Below, piece after piece: positions 42,179 through 51,086 of a stretch of 64,000 nt of DNA. The DNA comes from Amycolatopsis kentuckyensis (GTDB lineage: Bacteria; Actinomycetota; Actinomycetes; Mycobacteriales; Pseudonocardiaceae). Within the stretch, counting starts at the first letter, position 1. Each line of letters starts with the position of its first letter. The position numbers and the translations under genes were made by a program. The stretch lies in NCBI RefSeq assembly GCF_002155975.1, contig NZ_MUMI01000095.1, forward strand, positions 528 to 64,527. Direction: 5' to 3'. The notes beneath the pieces were generated by a model. It did not search any database. It worked only from the letters and a program-made list of their open reading frames with translations, and had not been told where the DNA came from.

Positions 42179-45100
42179 ATGCTTCCTGTCCACCGAACCG
42201 CGCGTCGAAGACTGCGCTCGCTACCTTCGGCCGCGGCTGCTGCCGTGGCCTGCGCGATGATCACCGCACCCGCCGCCGAGGCCGCACCGCCGTCCGGGCC
42301 GACCGGCTCGGTGGGCGCCGAAGCCCCGGCCGCTTCGTCCGTTCCGGCCGCACAGCGGTCCGAAGTGCTCGGAACGGGCTGGGCCGGCTCCCCCGACCGG
42401 GCCGTGACCAGCAACGGGGACGCCTCGGGCTTCCACGTCCTGGTCGCCGACGCCAAGGACGGCTACGCCTGGCGCACCGCCGCCACCCTGACCGAAACGG
42501 GCACGGACACCGACCGGTGGATCGGCCGGACCTGCGTCACCTCGTCGGGGAAGCGGGCCGTGGTCGTCTACGCGCCGCGTCAGCTCGTGAACGACGAGGA
42601 CCGCTACCACCACGGTGCGCTCGCCGCGGTCGTCGACCTGGACACCGGTGCGGTCACGAAACTCCCGGAGCCCGTGTCCATCGCCTACTACAACCCGGGC
42701 TGCGGCGCCGGCGAGCAGGCGATGCTCACCCAGAACTTCGCCCGCAAGGGCCAGTACGTCTCCCGGCTGTTCACCGTGGACGCCGCGGCCGGCCGCATCA
42801 CGTCCACTGTGGACACCGTCGGCCAGGTGACGTCCGCCGTCCCCACCGGCAAGGGTGTCGTCGCGGCCAAGGGCGACAACCTCGTGTCCGTCGGCGCCGA
42901 CGGCGCGGTCAAGCCGGTGGCGTACACGCCCGGTGGCGCGTTCCGGCTGGTCGTGGACGCCTCCGGTGGGGTCGGCTACCAGACCCAGACCGCCTCCGAG
43001 ACCGCTGTCCACCGGTACGCCGACGGCGTCGACGCGGTCGTCACCGAGGCACCGCAGGGCTCGGTCCAGTTGCACGGCTCCGCCGGCCGGGTGTTCCTGC
43101 AGGGGCCGGACGCCGCGATGCCGTCCGCGCCCGCGGGCTGGCAGGCGGCGAAGGTGCCCGCCGACTCGGAGCTCTCGACCACCGGCGCCCTCGGCGTCGA
43201 TTCCGCGCTGCCCGGCGACCCCGCCGCACCGGGATCCGCACCGCGGCCCGCCGGCGTCACGCCGGTGCGGATCGCCGCGCGGGTCCTGTCGACCGGCGCC
43301 GAGCCGAAGTTCGAGGTGGCCCCCGCCGCGCTGCACCCGGAACAGGGCAGCGCCGACTCGCCCGCCGTCGCGAAGACCGCAGGACCCGGTGGCGCTCAGC
43401 CGTCCGGCACCGGCGACGACACCACGGACCCGAACCGCAAGTGCGCGATCCCGCGCAACGATCCGCGCATCCAGTCGCTGCAGGAAACGCCGCAGATGGC
43501 CGAGTGGGCCGCGGACCTCGCCGTCAAGGGCGCGCTCACGGTGGCCCGCCCGGCCGGGTACAACGGTTCCGCCCTCCCGGCCTACACCCCGCAGGGGCTC
43601 TTCCCGATGCACGCCCTTCGCGGCGGCGGCCTGGTGCCGGCGCAGGTCCTGCTGGGCATCATGGCCCAGGAGTCCAACATGTGGCAGGCGAGCCCGCACG
43701 CCGTCGACGGCGAAAGCGCGAACTTCGAGCAGGGCGGCTTCTACGGCCGCAACGTCGGCGTCGACTCGGTGAACTTCGCCAAAGCCGACTGCGGCTACGG
43801 CGCGACCCAGGTCACCACCGGAATGACCGTGGGCGACGGAACCACGGTGTACAGCCACGACCAGCAGGTCGCGCTCACCGTGGACTACGCCGCCAACATC
43901 GCCGCCGGGCTGAACATCCTCATCGACAAGTGGAACCAGATGAAGGACCTCGGGGTGGTCGCGAACAACGCCGACCCGCGGTACATCGAAAACTGGTGGT
44001 TCGCGCTCTGGGCGTACAACAGCGGCTGGCACAAGCTGAACGACCCGACCGACCCCAACAGCCACCCGGACGTCTACGGGCTCGGCTGGTCCAACAACAT
44101 GGCCAACCAGGACCTGATCCAGGACCGCAAGGGCTTCCTGGACAACCTGACCAGCTGCAAGACGGAACAACAGGACACAGGAGGCAACTGCAACGACGCC
44201 AAGCACCCGGCCGACTGGACCTACCCGGAGCGGGTCATCGGCTTCGCGAAGAACTCGCTGGTCCGCTACAACTGGTCGGCGGGCCAGTACAGCGCCACCT
44301 TCGTGAAGGCCGCGTTCCCGAACGGGAAGCCGAGCGTTCCGGCCCTCCTGACGTTCTGCGCACCCGCGCAGAACGGTTGCGACCCGGCCAAGACCCACGT
44401 ACCCGGCAACTTCCCGGGCACCGTGGCCAGCCACTGCCTCCGCGACGACCTCGCCTGCTTCTGGCACGCGTCGTCGACGTGGCAGCCCAGTGCCGCTCTG
44501 CTCGGCACGGAAGCGGTGATCCACTCGCCGGGCGAAGCCGAACCCCAGCCGGGGCAGTTCTACCGATCGGACTGCTCGACCCCGCCGGGTTCGGGTGGCT
44601 TCCTGATCGTCGACGACGTCGCGCCCGGCACCCGCACCAGGAACGGCTGCGGCGCGGGTGCGGTCAGCCACGGCTCCCTGACGTTCAGCTTCGCCCCCGA
44701 CAACGCCGGCAACTACCCGTCGAAGATCGACTTCCACCAGCTCGACACCGGCTACCGCGGGCACTTCTGGTTCGCCCACACCTGGAAGGACACCCTGGTC
44801 AACGCCAAGCACAAGGTCACCGGGACGTGGACGCTCGACCAGCCGATCAACGGCTGGGCCCGGGTGCTCGTGTACGTCCCGGACCACGGCGCGACCACCC
44901 CGCAGGCGTGGTACCGGGTCAACGGCTCGGACAGCACCTCACCCCTGCGCTCGGTCTCGGAAGGGGGTTACCTCGACGAGAACCGGCATCCCCAAGCGGG
45001 CAGCTGGCGTTCGCTCGGCGCGTTCAAGTTCGCCGGCGTCCCCAGTGTCTCCCTGGACAACCTGACGCACGCGAACTACATCGGTGACCTGCCCAACGGC

Positions 45101-46069
45101 GTCGACGACGTCTCCTGGGACGCCGTCGCCTTCCAGCCACTGCCCGGCAAGCCCGCGAACCAGATCGTCGCGATGGGCGACTCGTACTCGTCCGGCGAAG
45201 GGGTCACGCCCGACGATTCCTGGGCCTACTACCGGGAAAGCGACCACGACGGCAACGACAAGACCCTGCGCAACGCGTGCCACCGGTCCAGTGATGCGTG
45301 GTCACGCCTCGGCAAGCTGAGCGACAACCCGGGGCAGAGCATCGGCAGCCGGGCGGACACCTTCGACCCGTCACTCGATTACCACATGACGGCTTGCCAA
45401 GGCGCGCGTGGTCACAACCTGTGGCGGGGCGACGCCGGCGAATACGGTGAACCCGCCCAGCTCGACCAAGGCTATCTCGACCAGTACACGAACCTGGTCA
45501 CGCTGTCGATCGGCGGGAACGACGCACGGTTCACGGACATCCTCAACAATTGCGTGACCTACTTTCCGGCGCACGTCGGTGGTTCGTGCGCCGACATGTC
45601 ACTCGACAACGACGGCAAGCCGGTTTCCCAGACCATTCCGGCGTTGTTGACCAGCAATGTCATACCGGACATGGAAAAGACCATCGACAACGTGATGGCG
45701 GCCGCACCGAACGCGGCCCTGCTGTTCATGGGCTACCCGCAACCGATCGAAAACGCCGCGCCCTGCACCGCGCTCTTCGGCAGCAGTTCGATCACGTGGT
45801 TCCGCGGCATCGCCGGCCAGCTCCACGACCTGCAGTCCCAGGAGGTGACGAAACTGCGGGACAGCGGCCGCAACATCAGATTCGCCGATCCCGTTCCGGT
45901 GTTCGACGGCAAGGGCGCCTGCGGCACCGCCGAAGCCATTCACTCCACGGTCACCCGGTTCTCACACGGAGACGCCAAGCAGCCGGTGAGCCAGCAATCG
46001 TTCCACCCCAACGAATACGGTTCGACCCTCTACACCCAGGTTCTTGAGCGGACATTGCACGACTGGTAA
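42179..46069 (+). CDS. Giant secreted protein A: lytic-transglycosylase-like, golvesin-like and SGNH esterase domains
   Basis: A 1296-aa secreted protein. Signal peptide 1-36 (ends AEAA); an N-terminal propeller-like region (about 50-345); a Pro/Ala linker; an SLT/lysozyme-like domain (about 480-640) with VPAQVLLGIMAQESNMWQAS, Glu498 as expected catalytic acid, DCGYGATQV and ALWAYNSGWH; a golvesin-like beta-sandwich (about 800-920, FLIVDDV, GHFWFAHTW); and a C-terminal SGNH hydrolase (about 995-1296) with GDSYSSGEG (Ser1002), GGND (Asn1114) and HPN (His1276). Predicted to cut glycan strands and remove esters such as O-acetyl groups, but substrates are unproven. GAGGTAGG precedes the ATG. A small membrane-anchored gene follows at 10 nt. 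Confidence 0.85.
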   Translation: MLPVHRTARRRLRSLPSAAAAAVACAMITAPAAEAAPPSGPTGSVGAEAPAASSVPAAQRSEVLGTGWAGSPDRAVTSNGDASGFHVLVADAKDGYAWRTAATLTETGTDTDRWIGRTCVTSSGKRAVVVYAPRQLVNDEDRYHHGALAAVVDLDTGAVTKLPEPVSIAYYNPGCGAGEQAMLTQNFARKGQYVSRLFTVDAAAGRITSTVDTVGQVTSAVPTGKGVVAAKGDNLVSVGADGAVKPVAYTPGGAFRLVVDASGGVGYQTQTASETAVHRYADGVDAVVTEAPQGSVQLHGSAGRVFLQGPDAAMPSAPAGWQAAKVPADSELSTTGALGVDSALPGDPAAPGSAPRPAGVTPVRIAARVLSTGAEPKFEVAPAALHPEQGSADSPAVAKTAGPGGAQPSGTGDDTTDPNRKCAIPRNDPRIQSLQETPQMAEWAADLAVKGALTVARPAGYNGSALPAYTPQGLFPMHALRGGGLVPAQVLLGIMAQESNMWQASPHAVDGESANFEQGGFYGRNVGVDSVNFAKADCGYGATQVTTGMTVGDGTTVYSHDQQVALTVDYAANIAAGLNILIDKWNQMKDLGVVANNADPRYIENWWFALWAYNSGWHKLNDPTDPNSHPDVYGLGWSNNMANQDLIQDRKGFLDNLTSCKTEQQDTGGNCNDAKHPADWTYPERVIGFAKNSLVRYNWSAGQYSATFVKAAFPNGKPSVPALLTFCAPAQNGCDPAKTHVPGNFPGTVASHCLRDDLACFWHASSTWQPSAALLGTEAVIHSPGEAEPQPGQFYRSDCSTPPGSGGFLIVDDVAPGTRTRNGCGAGAVSHGSLTFSFAPDNAGNYPSKIDFHQLDTGYRGHFWFAHTWKDTLVNAKHKVTGTWTLDQPINGWARVLVYVPDHGATTPQAWYRVNGSDSTSPLRSVSEGGYLDENRHPQAGSWRSLGAFKFAGVPSVSLDNLTHANYIGDLPNGVDDVSWDAVAFQPLPGKPANQIVAMGDSYSSGEGVTPDDSWAYYRESDHDGNDKTLRNACHRSSDAWSRLGKLSDNPGQSIGSRADTFDPSLDYHMTACQGARGHNLWRGDAGEYGEPAQLDQGYLDQYTNLVTLSIGGNDARFTDILNNCVTYFPAHVGGSCADMSLDNDGKPVSQTIPALLTSNVIPDMEKTIDNVMAAAPNAALLFMGYPQPIENAAPCTALFGSSSITWFRGIAGQLHDLQSQEVTKLRDSGRNIRFADPVPVFDGKGACGTAEAIHSTVTRFSHGDAKQPVSQQSFHPNEYGSTLYTQVLERTLHDW

Positions 46070-46078
46070 TCTCGATCA

Positions 46079-46528
46079 GTGAAATGGCGGCTGGTCGCGG
46101 GAGCGGGAACGGCGGCAATAGTCCTGTTCGCCGTTCCCGCGGCCTGCCAGTCCTGGCGGGATCACGCCAGGAACGCCGCCCGCGAGCACGCCATCGGCAA
46201 CGTCCGCGGCCTGGCGGCCAAGGATCTGGCCGACATCGTCGCGGACCCGGCGACCCGCAGCTCCGACCCGCGGCAGGCCGCCCAGCGGGTCTCGGCCTAC
46301 CTCACCCCGCCCAACCCCACCGAAACAGTGTTGCGGGACAACGGGTTCGAGGTCCGGACGCACTTCGACGAACCATGGTCCGACCAGGGCCAGGAACACC
46401 GGGTCCGGCTGTGCGTCGCCTACGTCACCCGTGCCGCCGGCACCGACCCGGTGACACTGGCCGACCGGCCGTGCCCGGACGACCCGTCCTTCAGTCCCGG
46501 CCTCGACGAAATCGTGAAGACCGGCTGA
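46079..46528 (+). CDS. Small membrane-anchored partner of giant protein A
   Basis: A 149-aa protein with an N-terminal hydrophobic segment (VAGAGTAAIVLFAVPAACQS, around 6-25), possibly a lipoprotein or membrane anchor, and an extracytoplasmic domain. Near the C-terminus a Cys pair frames CVAYVTRAAGTDPVTLADRP, which aligns with CYSFAVPPAAGTPVRYDRLP in the corresponding gene beside protein B. Only 9 nt separate it from gene A, so they are cotranscribed. Function unknown; an inhibitor, chaperone or immunity-like partner of the enzyme are possibilities. Confidence 0.68.
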   Translation: MKWRLVAGAGTAAIVLFAVPAACQSWRDHARNAAREHAIGNVRGLAAKDLADIVADPATRSSDPRQAAQRVSAYLTPPNPTETVLRDNGFEVRTHFDEPWSDQGQEHRVRLCVAYVTRAAGTDPVTLADRPCPDDPSFSPGLDEIVKTG

Positions 46529-46555
46529 AGGGACGCGGGCCGCCCGAGCCGGAAA

Positions 46556-46978
46556 TCAAGCCGGCGGACTGGTTCCGGGACAGCTCGGCAACCGGTCGTA
46601 CCGCACCGGCGTCCCGGCCGCCGGCGGGACCGCGAACGAATAGCAGATCTGGTGGTCCGGGTCCGGGGACACGAGCCGGACGACCACCGTCGCCCCCGCG
46701 GTGTCCCGCCTGATGCCGATCGCCGACGCGCCGTCGATGGCCGCCGCGCGGCGGAGCGCGCCGTCCTGCGTTCGCTCCGCCGGGGTCAGCTTCTCCAGGC
46801 CGGCGGCGATCTCCGGGGCCTCCGTGCCGACCACGTGCGGCTCCGTGACCTTGTCCTGCACCCGGGCCGGGACGACGGTGAAGAGCAGCACCACTCCCGC
46901 CGCCCCGGCCAGTACCGCGCCGAGGAGGGCCCAGAAGAGCACGCGCAGCGGCTTCGCCCGCCGTCCCGGTCCGGTCAT
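46556..46978 (-). CDS. Small membrane-anchored partner of giant protein B
   Basis: A 140-aa protein: cytosolic basic start (MTGPGRRAKPLR), one transmembrane helix (VLFWALLGAVLAGAAGVVLL, around 13-32) and an extracytoplasmic domain of about 100 residues with two Cys near the end. Same size, topology and Cys-framed segment as the gene after protein A. ATG 46978 overlaps the stop of gene B by one base (TGATG). It converges on its counterpart with a 27-bp gap. Confidence 0.7.
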   Translation of the reverse strand: MTGPGRRAKPLRVLFWALLGAVLAGAAGVVLLFTVVPARVQDKVTEPHVVGTEAPEIAAGLEKLTPAERTQDGALRRAAAIDGASAIGIRRDTAGATVVVRLVSPDPDHQICYSFAVPPAAGTPVRYDRLPSCPGTSPPA

Positions 46979-49900
46979 CAGCTCGGGTAGTGGAGCTGGG
47001 CCAGGCGCTGTTCCATCACCTGAGCGTAGCCCGTCGTCCCCGCCGCGTTGGGGTGGAACATCTCGCGGCTCAGGCACGCTCCGCCCAAGATGTCCCAGAA
47101 GCAGAACGGGGACGGGTTGTCGCCGCTGTGGAAGTCCCCCTCGCCATTGGGGCCGAGGACGATCTTGTTGATCCACTCCGGGTCGTCGCACCCGCCGTGG
47201 CCGACGAAGGCGGGGATGGGGTCGGCGGCGTCGACGGTGATGCCCTCGCCCCGCAGCTGCGTGACGACCTCGGCCTCCTTGTCGCGGGCGTAGTTGGTCA
47301 GCTCGGCGATGGCGTGCACCTCGGACATGTCGAAGTACCAGGAGCCACCGCACTTCACCGTGCGGCTCAACGGCTCCGGGTAGGCCGTCAGCACGATCCG
47401 CGCGTTCGGCGCCTCGCTGCGGATGGCGCGGATCGTGTCCGCGATCCGCGTCTTCGTGCGGTCGAAGATGGCCTTGTACTTCGGCAGGTACTCGTCGTCG
47501 GCGCAGTTGGTCGGGTACGCGCAGTCCATCAGGGCGTTGACGAACGCGTTCTCGTCGTTCCCGCCGATCGTCAGGGTCACCAGGGTGGTTTCCGGGGTGA
47601 GCACCCCGGACGCCACCTGGTTGATCTCGTGGAACTGGCCGTCGCCCTTCTCGTACTGCTCCGGGTGGATCCACGACGTCGGGATCGAGCCCGAACCGTT
47701 CCACCGCCCGGACACGTTCCACGTCCACGCTCCGGAACAGGCGACGAACCCGAGTTCGCTGTTCGTGTTCCACTGGTCGGACAGCGTGCCCAGCGGACCG
47801 CCCGAGCCGGGGATCACCATCTTGCGCGGCCAGGCGTTCGCGCTGCGGCGGCAGGCGTTCCACTCGGCGTTGCCGTGGTTGGCGTCGGATTCGGTCGCGT
47901 AGTTGCCGGCGCCCTCACCCGACGAGTAGGAGTCGCCCAGCGCCGCGACGATGTTCGTCGGCTTGGCCGGCAGCGGCTGGAACGCGATCGCGTCCCAGGC
48001 GACGTCGAGGTCGCCGGTGCCGTCCTCGGTCAGCGAGCTCATCGAGACGCTCGGCCGCCCGGCGAACGGGTAGACCCCGATCGACACCCAGCCGTTGCGC
48101 TGGATCTGCTGGTTGAGGTACCGGTGCCGGCTCTGCCCGTCGCCCAGGCTGATGTCGTAGCGCGCCTGCTGCGTCTGGGCGCCGATGTCCGGCAGGTGCA
48201 CCATGACCCGCGCCCAGGCGGTGAGCGGGTTGGTCAGCGACCACGTCCCGGTCACCTTCAGCCGGCCGCCTTCGACGGCGGACGTGCGCGTGTGGCCGAA
48301 GTAGAAGTGACCGCCGAAGCCGCCGCCGAGCTGGTGCGTGTCCACCTTCCCCGGGTAGTGCCCGGTTCCGTCGTCGGAATAGCTGAGCTGGAAGCTGCCC
48401 GCGTTGGTCCAGGTCTGCGCGCAGTTGTTCCGGACGGGCGGGGCGCCGTTCGCGTCGTCGACGATCAGCGCGTTCGACGGCAGCCCGGCCGTGCTGCAGT
48501 TCGGCGGGTAGCTGTTGGCGTCGTCCTGGTAGGCGTAACCGGGGTCGAACCGGAGCAGTTCGTACCCGCACGAGGAGTCGCAGTCCGGCTTCCACGTGTT
48601 CGACTGGTGGTACCAGCACTTCAGGTCGAACTTGCCGCCGGTCTTGTGCGCGCACGGGCCGGCGGGTTCGCCGACGACGTTGGCCGGGTCGTCCGGGCCC
48701 GTACCCGCGTAGTCCGGCACGTTCTTCTCGCCCGGGTGGCATTCGTTGCTGTCGTCGCAGAACTGGTTCACCGGCGGCTTGACCGCGATCCGGTTGTCGA
48801 CGGTGTTCCACCACGACGGCCGGAAGCCGGCGACCATGGTGCCCGGCGTCTCGATCAGGTTGACCGGGTGCCCGGCCCAGCCGAGCACCTTCTCCGGGTA
48901 CGGCCAGTACTGCGGGTGCGCCGCGTCGGCGTAGGTGTACTCGAGGAACGGGAGCCGGCTGTCGAGGAACCGCGGGTTCGCGGGGTTGTTGCCCCAGCCG
49001 AGCCCCCACGGCGCCGTCCCCGACGCGGGGTGGAACCCGGAGTTGTAGGCCCAGATCGCGAAGAACCAGTTCTCGATCCGGGAGACGTCACCGTTGTTGA
49101 CGACGAGGCCGGCGGAGCGGACCTCGTTCCACTTGTTCGAGATGATCTGGGCACCGGCGGCCACGTTCGCGGCGAAGTCCAGCGCCACCGCCCGCTGCGT
49201 CTGGTACGGCCAGGCCTCGTCACCCGGGCCCTTCTCCTTGCCCGCCAGTCGCATGTGGTCGGTCACCTGCGTGACGCCGTACCCGCAGTCGGCCTTCGCC
49301 CAGTCGATCGTCCAGTCGTCCGCGGCGTTGCCGTTGTAGTAGTTGATGCCGTAGTAGTTGCCGATCAGCGGGTTGCCGGTGGTGCCGGGCACCGAGGACC
49401 GCGCGGCCTGCCACATGTTCGACTCCTGCGCCGTGATGCCCAGCATCACCTGCGCGGGCACGAACCCGCCGCCGGCCAGGTCCACCTTGGGGAACAGGCC
49501 CTGTGGCGTGTACGCCGGCATGCCGAGGTTCTTCCAGTTCGCCGGCCGCTGCACCGTCAGCGCGCCGCGGACGGCCTGGTCGACCGCCCACTCGACCTGC
49601 CGGGGCTTCGGCTGCATCGCCTGGTTGCGCGAGTCGGTGCGGGGCACGCTGCAGTAGCGGTCGGCCGAGTCGGACGGGTCGGTGGGGTTGCCGTTGGTGG
49701 TCGCGCCGGCCGACGTGCCGGCCGGCGCCGGGCTGGTCACCCGGCCGGCCGCGGGCGCGGTGTCCGTTTCGGCGACGAGCGTGACCTGCTTGCGGGTGGG
49801 CAGGACGGTCGCGGTGATGTTGACGGCCTGGGCGCCCGCGGGCGCCTGCCGCGGGTCGGGCGCGCCCGGCTTGACCACCTCGGTGACGGCGAGCCGGCCT

Positions 49901-50910
49901 TCGGTGGACACCGTCGCGTCCTTCGGCACGTCGAGCAGCGAGACGGCGGCGGGGAGCGCCGCGCCCGTGGCCTTCTTGGCGCCGGTGACGGCGACCCGGC
50001 CACCGCGGCCCGAGGTCACGCCCAGCGCGGTCCGCGCGCCGGTGGCGAGGGTCCGGGTGGTGACCGATCCGTCGCCGGCGAGCACCGCCCGGCGGGCCTT
50101 GGCGTTCTGCGTCCCGTCGTGGTCGAGGTAGACCACGCCGCCGTCGGCGTCGGCGGCCAGCGCGTAGGGCACTCCGGACGCCGGGGCGACCCGCTGCAGG
50201 GCGCCGGTTTCGGTGACCCGGACGAGGGCGTCCTTGGTCGCGCCGATCAGGCCGTGCGCCGTCGGCACCGCCGACGTCAGCTGTCCCGCGACGTCGACGG
50301 GTGCGGCGAGCTTGCCGGAAGCCGCGTCGAGGCGCAGCAGCCGGGTCTTCCCGAGGTCTTCGTCGCCGGCCTGCGTCAGCACGGCGGCATCGCCGGTGCC
50401 GCAGGACGGGTTGAAGTAGGCGAGGCTGGTCCGGACCGGCAGCTTCCGCACCGCACCGGTGCCGAGGTCGACGACGGCGGTGAACGCGCCGCGGTCGAAC
50501 AGCTCGGTCTTGTTGGTGAAGGTGCGCGGGGCGTAGGCGACGACCGCGTGGTGGGCCGATCCGGTCACGCAGACGTTGCCGATCCACGTGTCGGCGTCGA
50601 AACCCGGCTCGGACAGCGTGGCGACGGTGTGCCACTCGTAGGCTTTCGCCTCGTCGGCGACCAGGAGGTGGAAGCCGTCCGAGTCACCGCTGGTGGTCCA
50701 GGCCCGGTCGGCCGAACGGTCCCAGCCGGGAGCGCGTTCCGCCGCGCCGACGCTGCGGGCGGTGGCCCGTGGCGGGGCCGCGGCCCGGGTGTCGGTCTCC
50801 GGGTTCGGGACGTTCGGTGCGGCGGACGCCGGCGCCGAGACGGCGGCGCTCACCGAGATCGCGACCGCGAACGCGGCCGCCCATCGGAGCCGTGGACGAC
50901 TGGACTTCAC
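46978..50910 (-). CDS. Giant secreted protein B: paralogue of protein A
   Basis: A 1310-aa secreted protein with the same architecture: signal peptide (1-30, ends ASAA), propeller-like region, linker, SLT-like domain with VPAQVMLGITAQESNMWQAA (Glu496) and DCGYGVTQV, golvesin-like domain (ALIVDDA, GHFYFGHTR, WARVMVHLP) and SGNH hydrolase with GDSYSSGEG (Ser994), GGND and a final HPN. Extra Cys pairs occur between SLT and golvesin parts. Convergent to gene A: the two units are mirror images. GTG start with GAGGGGGA upstream. It lies 176 bp after the Ser/Thr kinase gene on the same strand. Confidence 0.85.
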   Translation of the reverse strand: MKSSRPRLRWAAAFAVAISVSAAVSAPASAAPNVPNPETDTRAAAPPRATARSVGAAERAPGWDRSADRAWTTSGDSDGFHLLVADEAKAYEWHTVATLSEPGFDADTWIGNVCVTGSAHHAVVAYAPRTFTNKTELFDRGAFTAVVDLGTGAVRKLPVRTSLAYFNPSCGTGDAAVLTQAGDEDLGKTRLLRLDAASGKLAAPVDVAGQLTSAVPTAHGLIGATKDALVRVTETGALQRVAPASGVPYALAADADGGVVYLDHDGTQNAKARRAVLAGDGSVTTRTLATGARTALGVTSGRGGRVAVTGAKKATGAALPAAVSLLDVPKDATVSTEGRLAVTEVVKPGAPDPRQAPAGAQAVNITATVLPTRKQVTLVAETDTAPAAGRVTSPAPAGTSAGATTNGNPTDPSDSADRYCSVPRTDSRNQAMQPKPRQVEWAVDQAVRGALTVQRPANWKNLGMPAYTPQGLFPKVDLAGGGFVPAQVMLGITAQESNMWQAARSSVPGTTGNPLIGNYYGINYYNGNAADDWTIDWAKADCGYGVTQVTDHMRLAGKEKGPGDEAWPYQTQRAVALDFAANVAAGAQIISNKWNEVRSAGLVVNNGDVSRIENWFFAIWAYNSGFHPASGTAPWGLGWGNNPANPRFLDSRLPFLEYTYADAAHPQYWPYPEKVLGWAGHPVNLIETPGTMVAGFRPSWWNTVDNRIAVKPPVNQFCDDSNECHPGEKNVPDYAGTGPDDPANVVGEPAGPCAHKTGGKFDLKCWYHQSNTWKPDCDSSCGYELLRFDPGYAYQDDANSYPPNCSTAGLPSNALIVDDANGAPPVRNNCAQTWTNAGSFQLSYSDDGTGHYPGKVDTHQLGGGFGGHFYFGHTRTSAVEGGRLKVTGTWSLTNPLTAWARVMVHLPDIGAQTQQARYDISLGDGQSRHRYLNQQIQRNGWVSIGVYPFAGRPSVSMSSLTEDGTGDLDVAWDAIAFQPLPAKPTNIVAALGDSYSSGEGAGNYATESDANHGNAEWNACRRSANAWPRKMVIPGSGGPLGTLSDQWNTNSELGFVACSGAWTWNVSGRWNGSGSIPTSWIHPEQYEKGDGQFHEINQVASGVLTPETTLVTLTIGGNDENAFVNALMDCAYPTNCADDEYLPKYKAIFDRTKTRIADTIRAIRSEAPNARIVLTAYPEPLSRTVKCGGSWYFDMSEVHAIAELTNYARDKEAEVVTQLRGEGITVDAADPIPAFVGHGGCDDPEWINKIVLGPNGEGDFHSGDNPSPFCFWDILGGACLSREMFHPNAAGTTGYAQVMEQRLAQLHYPS

Positions 50911-50956
50911 TGATCCCCCTCGATGCAGCGGGCCATGAACCTGCTCGCACGGAAAA

Positions 50957-50981
50957 CACCGCGCCGGAAACGGGCGCGGTG
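50957..50981 (-). terminator. Terminator of the Ser/Thr kinase gene
   Basis: CACCGCGCC/GGCGCGGTG (50957-50965, 50973-50981) form a perfect 9-bp stem, followed on the minus strand by TTTTCC. It separates the kinase from giant gene B, which therefore needs its own promoter in the remaining 46 bp before its start or partial readthrough. Confidence 0.7.
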
Positions 50982-51086
50982 CGAAAACCCCAGCTGATGA
51001 CGACCGGCAACGGCTGCCGGCTTCGCCCCCTCTTCAAACGTATTCAGCCAGTTCGCCGCACGACGATCAATACGCTGCCCGGGTGA

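Noticed and set aside
41947-45087. A 1046-codon open frame overlapping giant gene A in another frame
   Set aside because: Low-complexity Arg/Gly/Pro composition, no recognisable domains, and it starts inside the intergenic region; the frame at 42179 carries the signal peptide and all motifs.
46990-50913. A 1307-codon open frame on the plus strand opposite giant gene B
   Set aside because: It mirrors the codon positions of the real gene, is extremely rich in Arg, Val, Gly and Asp and has no signal peptide or domain; it is a GC-skew shadow.
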